From: Sphingomonas pruni NBRC 15498
Lineage (GTDB): Bacteria; Pseudomonadota; Alphaproteobacteria; Sphingomonadales; Sphingomonadaceae
DNA: 36,422 nucleotides
Direction: 5' to 3'
Assembly (NCBI RefSeq): GCF_001598455.1
Contig: NZ_BCYZ01000045.1
Coordinates: 1 to 36,422, forward strand
Below, in pieces: positions 21,851 to 29,875 of this stretch. The stretch's first letter is position 1. Each line of letters opens with the position of its first letter. Position numbers and translations under genes: made by a program. Below the pieces are notes generated by a model. The model searched no databases and was not told the origin of the DNA. It was given only the letters and a program-made list of their open reading frames with translations.

Positions 21851-24199
21851 TCAGAAAGCGTAGCTGACCGACACCCTGTACGACCGGCCGAAGATCGGCC
21901 GTACGTCGGGCAGCGCCGCAGTTGGATCGCTGCTCGTGAAGCGAGGATTGCCTTCGGTCAGGCCATGCGAGTTGGTGAGGTTGTCGCCGGCGATCTGCAG
22001 CATATAGCCGCCAACCTTGGCGCGAAGCCCCGCGCTCAGCGTCGCATAAGCCGGCAGCAACTGGGTGTTGGCGAGATCGCTGTAGCGCTTCCCGATCGCT
22101 TCGTACGTACCGTAGAACGTGATGTCCGACTTGTCCCCAAAGCGCGCGGTGTAGGTCGGCGTGAAACGCACCTGATAGGACGGGATGCGCTGCGCCTTCT
22201 TGCCGTCGAAATCCGGAATGTTGGGCGTATCCGTCTTGGCGTCCTCGAGCACGGCGTTGCCGATGAATCCGAACCCGCTCGCGCTATGGTACGATGCGTC
22301 GAACTCGATGCCCTTGGTCTTGGATCCCGCGATCTGCGGCGGCACGCCGACATCGTTGTACACCGCCCCGACGACCTTGTCGTAGAAGCCGGTCACCGCC
22401 GCTTCGAACCCGCCGCCGCGATATTTCACGCCGCCTTCGTACGAGCGCACTTTCCAGTTCAGATCGAGCCGCGGCCCGGTATTGCCGAGCTGCGAGCGGA
22501 CGTCGTCGAACGAGGGCGAGTGATAGCCTTGCGAGATACGAGCATAGACGTCAAAATTGCGGGTAGCGCGATAGTTGAGGCCGACCGTCCACGGCGTCGC
22601 CTCGCGGCTGATCTTTGCCGAATCGGGCAGGCCGTTACCCGCGATATGGAAATCGATGTCCGTCCATTGGTGGCGGACGCCGGCATCGAGGCGCAACGCG
22701 TCGGTGATGTTGAACGAATCCGACACATAGATCGCATTCACCGTCGCGCTACCGCGATCCGAAATGGCGAAGGCCGAGAGCGCCTTGTTGTCCAGATCGA
22801 CCAGGTCGCCCGAGCCGCCCACCTGCATCCAGCGGTTGTTGCCCAGGCTCCAGACATCGTCCGAAGTGAAGTGCGAGAAATAATAGCCCAGGTTGAGCGT
22901 GTTCGGGCCGGTCTTGATATTGACCACCGCCTCGTTCGAGACGTTCTGCAGCTTCTTGTCGACCCACCAGGACCCAAACGACTGGACGTAATCGGTCGAC
23001 GCCAGCGTCTGTCCGGTGTTGATCGTATGGACCTGCGTCTGGCCGACAAAGGCATCGCGCTTTGCGGGGTCGGGATCGGTTTGCGTGGCCAGGGCGGTTG
23101 CGACAGTAATCGCGCCCGCGCCTTGCGGGACGAGGCCCGTCGTCCGTAGCGTGCCGCTGGTGAAGCCGAACCGGTCGGTGAAGCTGATGCCGCCGCCAAA
23201 GTCGTAATCGAGACTGGCCCCCGTCACCACGCCCTTCCAGCCGCGGCCATCGGCCAAATCGACGCGTTCGGTCGCGCCGCTGCCCGCCGAGCCCGGCGAG
23301 ATGATCGTCGCATAGCGATTATATTGGTTGAGCTGGTTGTACGTGCCGCGATCGATGCCGGGCACGTTTGCCGCGAATGGCAGGAACCATTCGCCGTGAT
23401 CGTCGGTGTAGCGCGCGAAGATGTTGAACTTGCCACGCGAGAACTTCTTGGTGATGTTGGCGGTGATCTGCTGGCCGTTTTCAGTGTCGAAGCCCGCCCT
23501 GCGCACCGTGTCGCCGCGCGAGACATAGCCGCCGACCATGTAATAAAGGTCGTCCGCCAGCTTCCCGCTGAGATAACCATCGACGCGCCAGGCGCTGTAG
23601 TCGGTGATCGAGGCGCCGATGCTGCCGTGCGTCTCTTCCCCGCCCTCACGCAGGCGAAGATTGGTGGTGAGACCGGGCTGACCGTCCGAATAGAGCGAAG
23701 CCGGGCCGCCATTGACGCCTTCGATTCCCGCGATGGTCTCGTCGAGCCGGACGATGCCGGTCTGGTCCATGAACGACAGGCTGCTCGATCCATAGACGGG
23801 CACGCCGTTGAATTGCATCGCCACGAACGGCGCGTCGCCGGTGCTGGGAATGCCGCGGACGAAGATGTTCGACGTGCCGACGCCACCCGAACTCTCGACC
23901 CACACGCCGGGAATCGACTTGAGAACGTCGCCCGAGCTCTTGGGCGCCTGGAGCTTGATATTGTCGGCCGACAGCGTCGTGACCGAATAGCCCGCCTCCA
24001 GCTTGTTGATGCCGCTGCCCGCGGCACGACCGGTGACGATGATGTCGGGCACGTCGGCGGGAGGCGCCGCGTCCGCAGCCTGGGCGGGATCGGCCGCCGG
24101 CGCGGGGGCCGGCGTCTCCTGTGCGGCCGCGGGATGGGCCAGGGCGATCGCCAGCGCGAACCCCGACACAGCAACGAAATTGCGATTGCGCGAAACCAT
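21851..24199 (-). CDS. TonB-dependent receptor of the alpha-glucoside locus
   Basis: A 782-residue outer-membrane receptor. The signal peptide ends AHPAAAQ, followed by an Ala/Pro-rich linker, a TonB-box-like DIIVTGR, and the plug (about 55-180; DVLKSIPGVWVE, IFVRGIP, GGPASLYSDGQPG). The barrel terminates in Phe (YRVSVSYAF). Three ATGs in a row occur at 24205, 24202 and 24199. GGAGAGG touches the first, so the third, with 6-nt spacing, is the likely start. It is divergent from the lacI-type gene and close to GH65, phosphoglucomutase and MFS genes, so it probably imports an alpha-linked glucose oligosaccharide, as MalA does in Caulobacter. A palindromic operator lies in its upstream region. 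The ligand is inferred from context only. Confidence 0.94.
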   Translation of the reverse strand: MVSRNRNFVAVSGFALAIALAHPAAAQETPAPAPAADPAQAADAAPPADVPDIIVTGRAAGSGINKLEAGYSVTTLSADNIKLQAPKSSGDVLKSIPGVWVESSGGVGTSNIFVRGIPSTGDAPFVAMQFNGVPVYGSSSLSFMDQTGIVRLDETIAGIEGVNGGPASLYSDGQPGLTTNLRLREGGEETHGSIGASITDYSAWRVDGYLSGKLADDLYYMVGGYVSRGDTVRRAGFDTENGQQITANITKKFSRGKFNIFARYTDDHGEWFLPFAANVPGIDRGTYNQLNQYNRYATIISPGSAGSGATERVDLADGRGWKGVVTGASLDYDFGGGISFTDRFGFTSGTLRTTGLVPQGAGAITVATALATQTDPDPAKRDAFVGQTQVHTINTGQTLASTDYVQSFGSWWVDKKLQNVSNEAVVNIKTGPNTLNLGYYFSHFTSDDVWSLGNNRWMQVGGSGDLVDLDNKALSAFAISDRGSATVNAIYVSDSFNITDALRLDAGVRHQWTDIDFHIAGNGLPDSAKISREATPWTVGLNYRATRNFDVYARISQGYHSPSFDDVRSQLGNTGPRLDLNWKVRSYEGGVKYRGGGFEAAVTGFYDKVVGAVYNDVGVPPQIAGSKTKGIEFDASYHSASGFGFIGNAVLEDAKTDTPNIPDFDGKKAQRIPSYQVRFTPTYTARFGDKSDITFYGTYEAIGKRYSDLANTQLLPAYATLSAGLRAKVGGYMLQIAGDNLTNSHGLTEGNPRFTSSDPTAALPDVRPIFGRSYRVSVSYAF

Positions 24200-24575
24200 C
24201 ATCATCCTCTCCTGCCGCTGCTTCCTGCTCGGGAAGTGCCTGGGGAGGAGGTCTACACACGAATGAATTGCATTTCAATACGCCGTTACATAAGCGTCAT
24301 ATTATAATAGGTCGTTTTATTTCAATACGATAGCTGATAATAGCGGCCACCAAATGTGGCAGAGATGTCACAACGGTTGCAACGAAATTTCATCCGGCTA
24401 TCCGTCCACAACGTCGCGCCAAGCGCCTTGTCGGGGCATTGCGCAAACCGCTTGTTGCATCGGGGAGCACGACCAGCCTATTTTGGCCGCGCAGAGCGGG
24501 GGCGGAGCATCGTCGAGGATCGTCGGAAACCAGTTTCAATGGTTGTCCGGCAACCCGCTGATTGAGGAGCTGGCT
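24200..24575. promoter_or_regulatory. AT-richer divergent control region between receptor and LacI-type genes
   Basis: This 376-bp region shows no supported gene. The part 24250-24350 is clearly AT-richer than its surroundings. It contains TATAAT-like hexamers on both strands (24301-24308) and an 11-bp exact direct repeat, ATTTCAATACG, at 24272-24282 and 24319-24329. The first copy overlaps the palindromic operator at 24264-24277. The remainder up to the TTG start has a small palindrome (GAAATTTC, 24382-24389) and nothing else recognised. Confidence 0.6.
24264..24277. promoter_or_regulatory. Putative LacI-family operator upstream of the TonB receptor
   Basis: TGAATTGCATTTCA pairs with itself at 12 of 14 positions. 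A sister site occurs at 28450-28463. It lies 24 bases downstream of a - strand TATAAT-like box, a position suited to repression of the receptor gene. Confidence 0.58.
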
Positions 24576-25583
24576 TTGCGTCGACGCGCGATGGATCTGA
24601 ATATGGGGGATATCGCCCGACTAGCCAACGTGTCCAAGCCGACCGTGTCGAGGGTCCTCAACAACAGCCCGCTGGTCAATGAGGAGACGCGCGAACGCGT
24701 CCTGCGCGTGGCGCGCGAACATGGCTATGCGATCAACCGCAACGCACAGAAATTGCGCCAGGCACGCAACGACACGGTCGCCGTCGTGCTCGATTTCGGC
24801 TCGCATCGCGCCGGGCGGATCGCCGATCCGTTCATCTTCGAATTGCTCGCCGGCGTGTCCGAAGCCCTGTCGGTGCGCAACCAAGACCTGCTGCTCTCAC
24901 CGTCCAACCTCACCGACGTCCAGAGCCATCTCGACCTGATCAGTTCGCGCGTCGCCGATGGGTTCATCTTCCTCGGCCAAGGCGTGCGCGGCCCGATGCT
25001 GCGTGAGCTGGCACGCGCCGGCGCGCCATTCGTCGTCTGGGGCGGCGTCGATCCTTCGGAGCCCTATTGCTCGGTCGGCAGCGACAATCGACTGGGCGGG
25101 CAATTGGCCGGCGAACTGTTCGTCAAGCGCGGCGCTAAGCGCTGGCTGTTCGTCGGCAATATCGCGCATGCCGAGATCCGGATGCGGTTCGACGGCCTTC
25201 GCGCCGTCGCCGCCAAGCACCCCGAGGTGACGGTCGAGCATCTCGAGGTTGAGCACATGGCCTATGCGCCCGCTTATCAGCAGACCGTGGCGTGGCTACG
25301 CGACAATCCGCCACCCGATGCGGTCTTCGCCTTCTCGGATACGGCGGCGATCGCGATCGTCGCTGCCTTCCGCGAGTTCGGGCTCGAAGCGCCCGCCGAT
25401 TATTCGCTGTGCGGTTACAACAACATCCCGCCCGCGGCCGACTTCACTCCGGCACTCACCACGATCGAACAGGAAACGCATCTGGCCGGTGCCATCCTGG
25501 TCGAAAAGCTGATGCAGATCCTCGACGGCGGGAAACCGAAATCGAGCGTACTCCCGACCCGGCTGATCGTTCGTCAGACCTGA
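24576..25583 (+). CDS. LacI-family transcriptional regulator
   Basis: A 335-residue repressor-type regulator. The helix-turn-helix and hinge are near residues 8-65 (DIARLANVSKPTVSRVLNN, VNEETRERVL, AREHGYAINRNAQKLR). The rest is the periplasmic-binding-like sensor domain, with the dimer and effector segments FAFSDTAAIAIV, YNNIPPAADFTPALTTIEQ and the C-terminal PTRLIVRQT. TTG at 24576 is preferred because GAGGAG at 24564-24569 lies 6 nt upstream; ATG at 24591 is possible but has no ribosome site. It probably controls the surrounding locus through the 14-bp palindromes at 24264 and 28450, with a sugar or sugar phosphate as inducer. The 3' end overlaps the convergent beta-phosphoglucomutase gene by 10 bp. 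Confidence 0.92.
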   Translation: MRRRAMDLNMGDIARLANVSKPTVSRVLNNSPLVNEETRERVLRVAREHGYAINRNAQKLRQARNDTVAVVLDFGSHRAGRIADPFIFELLAGVSEALSVRNQDLLLSPSNLTDVQSHLDLISSRVADGFIFLGQGVRGPMLRELARAGAPFVVWGGVDPSEPYCSVGSDNRLGGQLAGELFVKRGAKRWLFVGNIAHAEIRMRFDGLRAVAAKHPEVTVEHLEVEHMAYAPAYQQTVAWLRDNPPPDAVFAFSDTAAIAIVAAFREFGLEAPADYSLCGYNNIPPAADFTPALTTIEQETHLAGAILVEKLMQILDGGKPKSSVLPTRLIVRQT

Positions 25584-26242
25584 GACGGAGCAGGCGCCAG
25601 CCTCAGCACCCAGTCGAGATCGACCGCGGCGGTTGACGTGAACACCAGATCCGCCGCGGCCAGGATAGCGGCGTCGCCGATCCCGATCGCGACCATGTCC
25701 GCCGCCTTGATCGCGGTCACCCCGGCGGCGGCATCCTCGAACCCGACGCACGCGGCGGGCGCCACGCCCAGCCCGGCCGCGCAGGCCAGGAAGATGTCCG
25801 GCGCGGGCTTCGACCGCGCGACTCTGGCGGCGTCCGCGACGAAATCGATCGAGCCCGACAAGCCGGCCCGCTCCAGCACCATCACTGCGTTCCGGCTGGC
25901 CGAGGCGACCCCCAGCGACAGACCCGCGGCCCGCGCACTTGCCAATAAGGCGGTCGCACCCGGCAGGATGTCGGCATCGCTCATCGTCCCCAGGGCGTCG
26001 AGATAATAGCCGTTCTTGCGCGCCGCGAGTTGTTCCTTCGCCGGAAGGTCGAGCGACATACCGCCCAGCGCCAGGATGTGATCGAGCGATCCCATGCGGT
26101 CGACGCCCTTGAGCGCCTCATTGTCATGCTCGTCGAACGCGATGCCGAGTTCATCGGCGATCCGTCTCCAGGCGACGAAATGCAGCCGGGCGCTGTCGAC
26201 CAGCACCCCATCCAGGTCGAAGATCGCCGCGCGAAACGCCAT
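25574..26242 (-). CDS. pgmB: Beta-phosphoglucomutase (HAD family)
   Basis: A 222-residue HAD-superfamily enzyme that converts beta-glucose-1-phosphate to glucose-6-phosphate. Motif I is FDLDGVLVDSA, with nucleophile Asp9 and acid/base Asp11. The cap substrate region has HFVAWRRIADELGI, motif II is VASAS, and motif III/IV are KPAPDIFL and GFEDAAAGV. This set and the length match beta-PGM closely. The gene starts 2 nt after the GH65 stop, in the same operon, which fits its use of the glucose-1-phosphate made by that enzyme. The 3' end overlaps the LacI-type gene on the other strand. Confidence 0.92.
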   Translation of the reverse strand: MAFRAAIFDLDGVLVDSARLHFVAWRRIADELGIAFDEHDNEALKGVDRMGSLDHILALGGMSLDLPAKEQLAARKNGYYLDALGTMSDADILPGATALLASARAAGLSLGVASASRNAVMVLERAGLSGSIDFVADAARVARSKPAPDIFLACAAGLGVAPAACVGFEDAAAGVTAIKAADMVAIGIGDAAILAAADLVFTSTAAVDLDWVLRLAPAPSQV

Positions 26243-26244
26243 GG

Positions 26245-28407
26245 TCAGGCCGCGACCTTTTGGCCGGCGACACAGATCGCGACCGCACGATCGCCACGGA
26301 CCGACACGCTAGCGGTGCAGCCCGACACCGCGACGTCGACCTGCGCGCCGCGAAAGGTCACGGTGAAGCGATAGTCGGACAGGCCGGGTATCTCGACGGG
26401 ATCGAAGCACAATGTGTCGCCATCGACGCGCATGCCGGCAAAGCCCATCGCCAGCGTGGTCCAGCTCCCCGCCAGCGCCGCCATGTGCAGGCCGTGATCG
26501 GCATTGCCGAACAAATCGTTGAGGTCGGTCAGCGCCGCGACCCGCCAGTAATGCGCCGCCCGGGCACCGTCGCCGGCACGCGCCGCCGCAGTCGCGAATG
26601 CGCTCGCCGACAAGGTCGAATCGTGGACCGTGGTGGCTTCGTAAGTGTCGAGCATCCGCCGCCGCATCGCCGGGTCGAACGCCTCGGGCATCAGCGCCAA
26701 GGCAAGCACCGCATCCGCCTGTTTCGAGACGCGGCGGCGATAGATGGCGAGCGGATGGAAGTGCAGCAGCAGCGGATAGGCCTGGGGTGGCGTCGTATCG
26801 AACGGCCATGGGTCGAGACGGAAAAAGGCGTCGTCCTGCGCATAGACTTGGCGCTCGTCGTCGAAGGGCAGGAACATCTCGTCGGCGGCGCGGATCATCC
26901 GCGCGGCTTCCGCATCGTCGATCAACGACGCCGCCAGGCCTTCGCGCGCGGCGAACCGCAAATGCCGCGCGGCCATCATGTTGGTGTAGAGATTGTTGTC
27001 GACGATCGCCGAATATTCGTCGGGTCCCGTCACGCGGTTGATGACGAAGGCGCCGCCGCGCGCCGCATCGTGGAACCCGATCGCCAGCCAGATGCGCGCC
27101 GTCTCGACCAGCATTGCCGCGCCGCCGACCTCGAGCAGCGAGCGGTCGCCGGTCGCCGCCAGATACGTCTCCAGCGCATAAGCGATATCGGCGTTGATGT
27201 GATATTGCGCGGAGCCGGCGGGGAAATATGACGAGCATTCGTGCCCGCCGATCGTCCGCCACGGATAGAGCGCGCCCTGTTCGTGCCCCATCGCCCGCGC
27301 ATTGTCGCACGCGGCGTCGAGCTTGGAAATCCGCCACGCCAGCATCGCCCGCGCGATCTCCGGCCGGGTGAAGGCGAAGACCGGCATGACATAGAGATCG
27401 GCATCCCAGAAGACATGGCCTTCATAGCCTTCGCCGGTCTGCCCCTTGGCGCCGATCGACGTCTTGCCGTCGCGCCCGACCGCCATCGCCAGCTCGGCCA
27501 AGGCGAAGCGGATCGCGAGTTCGGCCTTGGGCTGGCCCGGCATGCCGACATCGCTTGCCGCCCAGAAATCCGCGAACCACGCGACCTGGTCGGCCCGCAG
27601 AGCGTCATAGCCTCGCTCGACAGCGGCACGCAGTAGGGCGGTGATCGCCTCGACGCCCTGCCCGTCGGTCGCGGCGTGATAGCCGGAGGCGAAGTCGACC
27701 TGCACCCGGCCATCGACGGTCCGGCGCCCGATCTCGCGCATCGCGCACGTCACCACGAATCCGCTCGTGCGCAGACGGTCGCTACGCATGGCGGTACCGG
27801 CCTCGTCATGGACCTGCGGATCGACCCAGGGGCTGGTCGCCATGACCGGCGCAATGCGCGGGTCGTAGACGCCCTGATTGGCGACATCGGCTGCGCAGTC
27901 GCCGCTTCCCGGCGGCGGCGTCACGGCTGGCGACACGGGCACGTCGGCGCTCTCGGCAAAGCTGACCCGTGTCAGCACCAACGCGGTATCGTTCATCGAG
28001 ACGAACTGCTCGATCTCGACGTCGGCTGCTCCGAAAGCGAATCTCTCCGTACGCACGCCCCGAGCAAGGTCGAGCTCGACGCTCTCCGGCGCGCCAAGAG
28101 GCAAACCGCCGATCCGGATCGCGGGCCGGGTCGCATCGGCCACGGCCAGGCGCAGATCGCTTTCGCGGGCATAGCCGTGCGCCGCCTCGTGATAGGCAAT
28201 CGGCACGCGCTCATAGACGCCGTTCAGATAGACTTTGGGCGTTTCCGCCGCCTCGCCCGGGCCGCGAACGCCGATGAAACCGTTGCCGATCGAAAACAGC
28301 GCGGGAACATGGTGCAATCGGGCGGAATCGCCCTCCGCGACGAGGCGCCACGCGTCGCGCGCAAATCGCACGTCAGCAAAAGACGCTTCGGGTAATGATC
28401 GCCCCAC
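26245..28407 (-). CDS. GH65 disaccharide phosphorylase (kojibiose/maltose/trehalose-type)
   Basis: A 720-residue GH65 enzyme that phosphorolyses an alpha-linked glucose disaccharide to beta-glucose-1-phosphate and glucose. The N-terminal beta-sandwich (GNGFIGVRG near 41-49) leads into the (alpha/alpha)6 barrel. Signatures are GEGYEGHVFWDADLY (325-339), catalytic acid Glu464 in TGPDEYS, and the phosphate-site motifs VSKQADAV (560-567) and HDSTLSAS (595-602), all typical of phosphorylases rather than hydrolases. GTG at 28407 is chosen: GGAGAGG lies 6 nt upstream. The longer frame to 28464 would start inside the operator and is rejected. The bond specificity (maltose, kojibiose, nigerose or trehalose) cannot be settled from sequence. 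It forms an operon with beta-phosphoglucomutase. Confidence 0.92.
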   Translation of the reverse strand: MGRSLPEASFADVRFARDAWRLVAEGDSARLHHVPALFSIGNGFIGVRGPGEAAETPKVYLNGVYERVPIAYHEAAHGYARESDLRLAVADATRPAIRIGGLPLGAPESVELDLARGVRTERFAFGAADVEIEQFVSMNDTALVLTRVSFAESADVPVSPAVTPPPGSGDCAADVANQGVYDPRIAPVMATSPWVDPQVHDEAGTAMRSDRLRTSGFVVTCAMREIGRRTVDGRVQVDFASGYHAATDGQGVEAITALLRAAVERGYDALRADQVAWFADFWAASDVGMPGQPKAELAIRFALAELAMAVGRDGKTSIGAKGQTGEGYEGHVFWDADLYVMPVFAFTRPEIARAMLAWRISKLDAACDNARAMGHEQGALYPWRTIGGHECSSYFPAGSAQYHINADIAYALETYLAATGDRSLLEVGGAAMLVETARIWLAIGFHDAARGGAFVINRVTGPDEYSAIVDNNLYTNMMAARHLRFAAREGLAASLIDDAEAARMIRAADEMFLPFDDERQVYAQDDAFFRLDPWPFDTTPPQAYPLLLHFHPLAIYRRRVSKQADAVLALALMPEAFDPAMRRRMLDTYEATTVHDSTLSASAFATAAARAGDGARAAHYWRVAALTDLNDLFGNADHGLHMAALAGSWTTLAMGFAGMRVDGDTLCFDPVEIPGLSDYRFTVTFRGAQVDVAVSGCTASVSVRGDRAVAICVAGQKVAA

Positions 28408-28449
28408 GCACTTCCTCTCCGATGCGGCGACCAATCGCCGGATTGCCAA

Positions 28450-28463
28450 TGATATGCATTTCA
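28450..28463. promoter_or_regulatory. Putative LacI-family operator in the GH65/MFS divergent promoter
   Basis: TGATATGCATTTCA pairs with itself at 12 of 14 positions and matches the site at 24264-24277 in 12 of 14 bases. It lies in the 107-bp gap between the divergent GH65 and MFS genes and could control both. Confidence 0.58.
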
Positions 28464-28514
28464 TAATAGGAGATGGTCAAGACAATAAGCCGGGCATCCC
28501 GGCAGGGGAGGCGC

Positions 28515-29741
28515 ATGAACAGGACCCGGATGATCGTCGCGCTGGCATTGACCTATGCCGTGTTCGCGGTGCTGCTGAACAGCGTCGGCACCGTGATCCT
28601 GCAATCGATCGAATCATTTCACGTGACCAAAGTAGCGGCGAGCTCGCTCGAGGGGTTCAAGGATCTGTCGATCGCGGCGACGAGCTTCCTGCTGGCGGCG
28701 CATTTGCCGCGCTTCGGGCTGCGGCGCGCGATGATCGCAGCACTCGCACTGGTGGCGATCGCCTGCCTGGCGATGCCATTGATGCCCGGTTTCTGGACCA
28801 CGCGCCTGCTGTTCCTCGCGGTCGGCGTCGCGTTCGGCGTGACAAAGGTGTCGGTCTACAGCTTCGTCGGGCTGTTGACCGAAGACAGCGCGCGCCATGC
28901 TTCGTTGCTCAATGTGATCGAGGGCGTGTTCATGCTGGGCGTGCTCAGCGGCTATTGGATCTTCGCCGCGTTCATCGACCCGGCCGATCCGGGCAGCCAG
29001 CAATGGCTGAACGTCTATTACGTCCTGGCCGCCGTCAGCGCGGTCGCCTTGGTCCTCCTCGCCGTCACGCCCTATGACGAAAGCGCGGTCGACGAGCCGG
29101 CGGCGGCGCCCCAGGGTGCCGGTCAGAAATTTGCCGAGATGGTCGCACTCGCCTGGCGGCCGCTGAGCCTCAGCTTCATCGCCGCGATCTTCTGTTACGT
29201 GCTGGTCGAACAGGGCATCGGGTCCTGGCTGCCGACCTTCAACCGCGAATTGCTCGGGCTATCGGCGCCGATGAGCGTGCAGGCCGCGTCGATCTTCGCC
29301 GTGTGCCTGGCGGCGGGACGGCTCGGCGCCGGCGTCATCGTGCGGCGGACCGGTTGGTTCCCGCTCGTCCTAGGATGCCTGATCGGCATGGCGGTGCTGA
29401 TCGTAGCGGTGCTGCCGCTCGCCGCCGCGCATCATGGCCAGGTGACGAGTTGGGCCGGCGCGCCGATCGCCGCTTTCCTGTTCCCGGCGATCGGGCTGAT
29501 GATGGCGCCGATCTACCCCGCGCTCAATTCGGCGATCCTGTCGTCGATGGCACCGCGCAAGCAGCCGGCGATGGTCGGCCTGATCGTGGTGTTCTCGGCG
29601 CTTGGCGGGACGACGGGCTCGTTCGTCGTCGGGCATATCTTCGCGATGTTCCAGGGGACGATCGCTTTCTACGTCCTGCTCATCCCGATCGCCGCGCTTG
29701 CATTGGCCTCGACAATGGTCCGGCGAAAGGCGGCGCGATAG
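28515..29741 (+). CDS. MFS sugar transporter
   Basis: A 408-residue major facilitator superfamily permease of the inner membrane, with about twelve hydrophobic segments and a central charged loop near residues 190-215 (DESAVDEPAAAPQGAGQKF). The N-terminal half has the GFKDLSIAATSFLLA and RFGLRRA loop; the second half has GSWLPTFNRELLGLSA. ATG at 28515 is chosen because GGGGAG at 28505-28510 precedes it; the in-frame start at 28473 has no ribosome site. Divergent from the GH65 gene and sharing its operator region, it probably brings the disaccharide into the cytoplasm. Sequence alone does not identify the sugar. Confidence 0.9.
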   Translation: MNRTRMIVALALTYAVFAVLLNSVGTVILQSIESFHVTKVAASSLEGFKDLSIAATSFLLAAHLPRFGLRRAMIAALALVAIACLAMPLMPGFWTTRLLFLAVGVAFGVTKVSVYSFVGLLTEDSARHASLLNVIEGVFMLGVLSGYWIFAAFIDPADPGSQQWLNVYYVLAAVSAVALVLLAVTPYDESAVDEPAAAPQGAGQKFAEMVALAWRPLSLSFIAAIFCYVLVEQGIGSWLPTFNRELLGLSAPMSVQAASIFAVCLAAGRLGAGVIVRRTGWFPLVLGCLIGMAVLIVAVLPLAAAHHGQVTSWAGAPIAAFLFPAIGLMMAPIYPALNSAILSSMAPRKQPAMVGLIVVFSALGGTTGSFVVGHIFAMFQGTIAFYVLLIPIAALALASTMVRRKAAR

Positions 29742-29788
29742 GCAATCTGCCTATACCGCCTTTGGTCACTCTCGCGGCCTTCACCGTT

Positions 29789-29805
29789 CGCGGACGTCGT
29801 CCGCG
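29789..29805 (+). terminator. Hairpin after the MFS gene
   Basis: Arms of 7 bp (29789-29795 with 29799-29805, loop GTC). Outer bases around 29750 and 29815 (GCC.TATAC and GTATACGGC) may lengthen the stem. There is no T-run on the + strand before the opposing terminator. Confidence 0.4.
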
Positions 29806-29817
29806 TATACGGCATTC

Positions 29818-29859
29818 AAAAAAAATCGGCCGCGCCGTGTCCCAAGACACGACGCGGCC
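29818..29859 (-). terminator. Rho-independent terminator of the autotransporter gene
   Basis: A 14-bp stem with one G-T pair (29828-29841 with 29846-29859, 4-nt loop) is followed on the - strand by eight T residues (29825-29818). It starts about 16 nt after the autotransporter stop. Confidence 0.9.
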
Positions 29860-29875
29860 AATGCCCCCCATTTGA

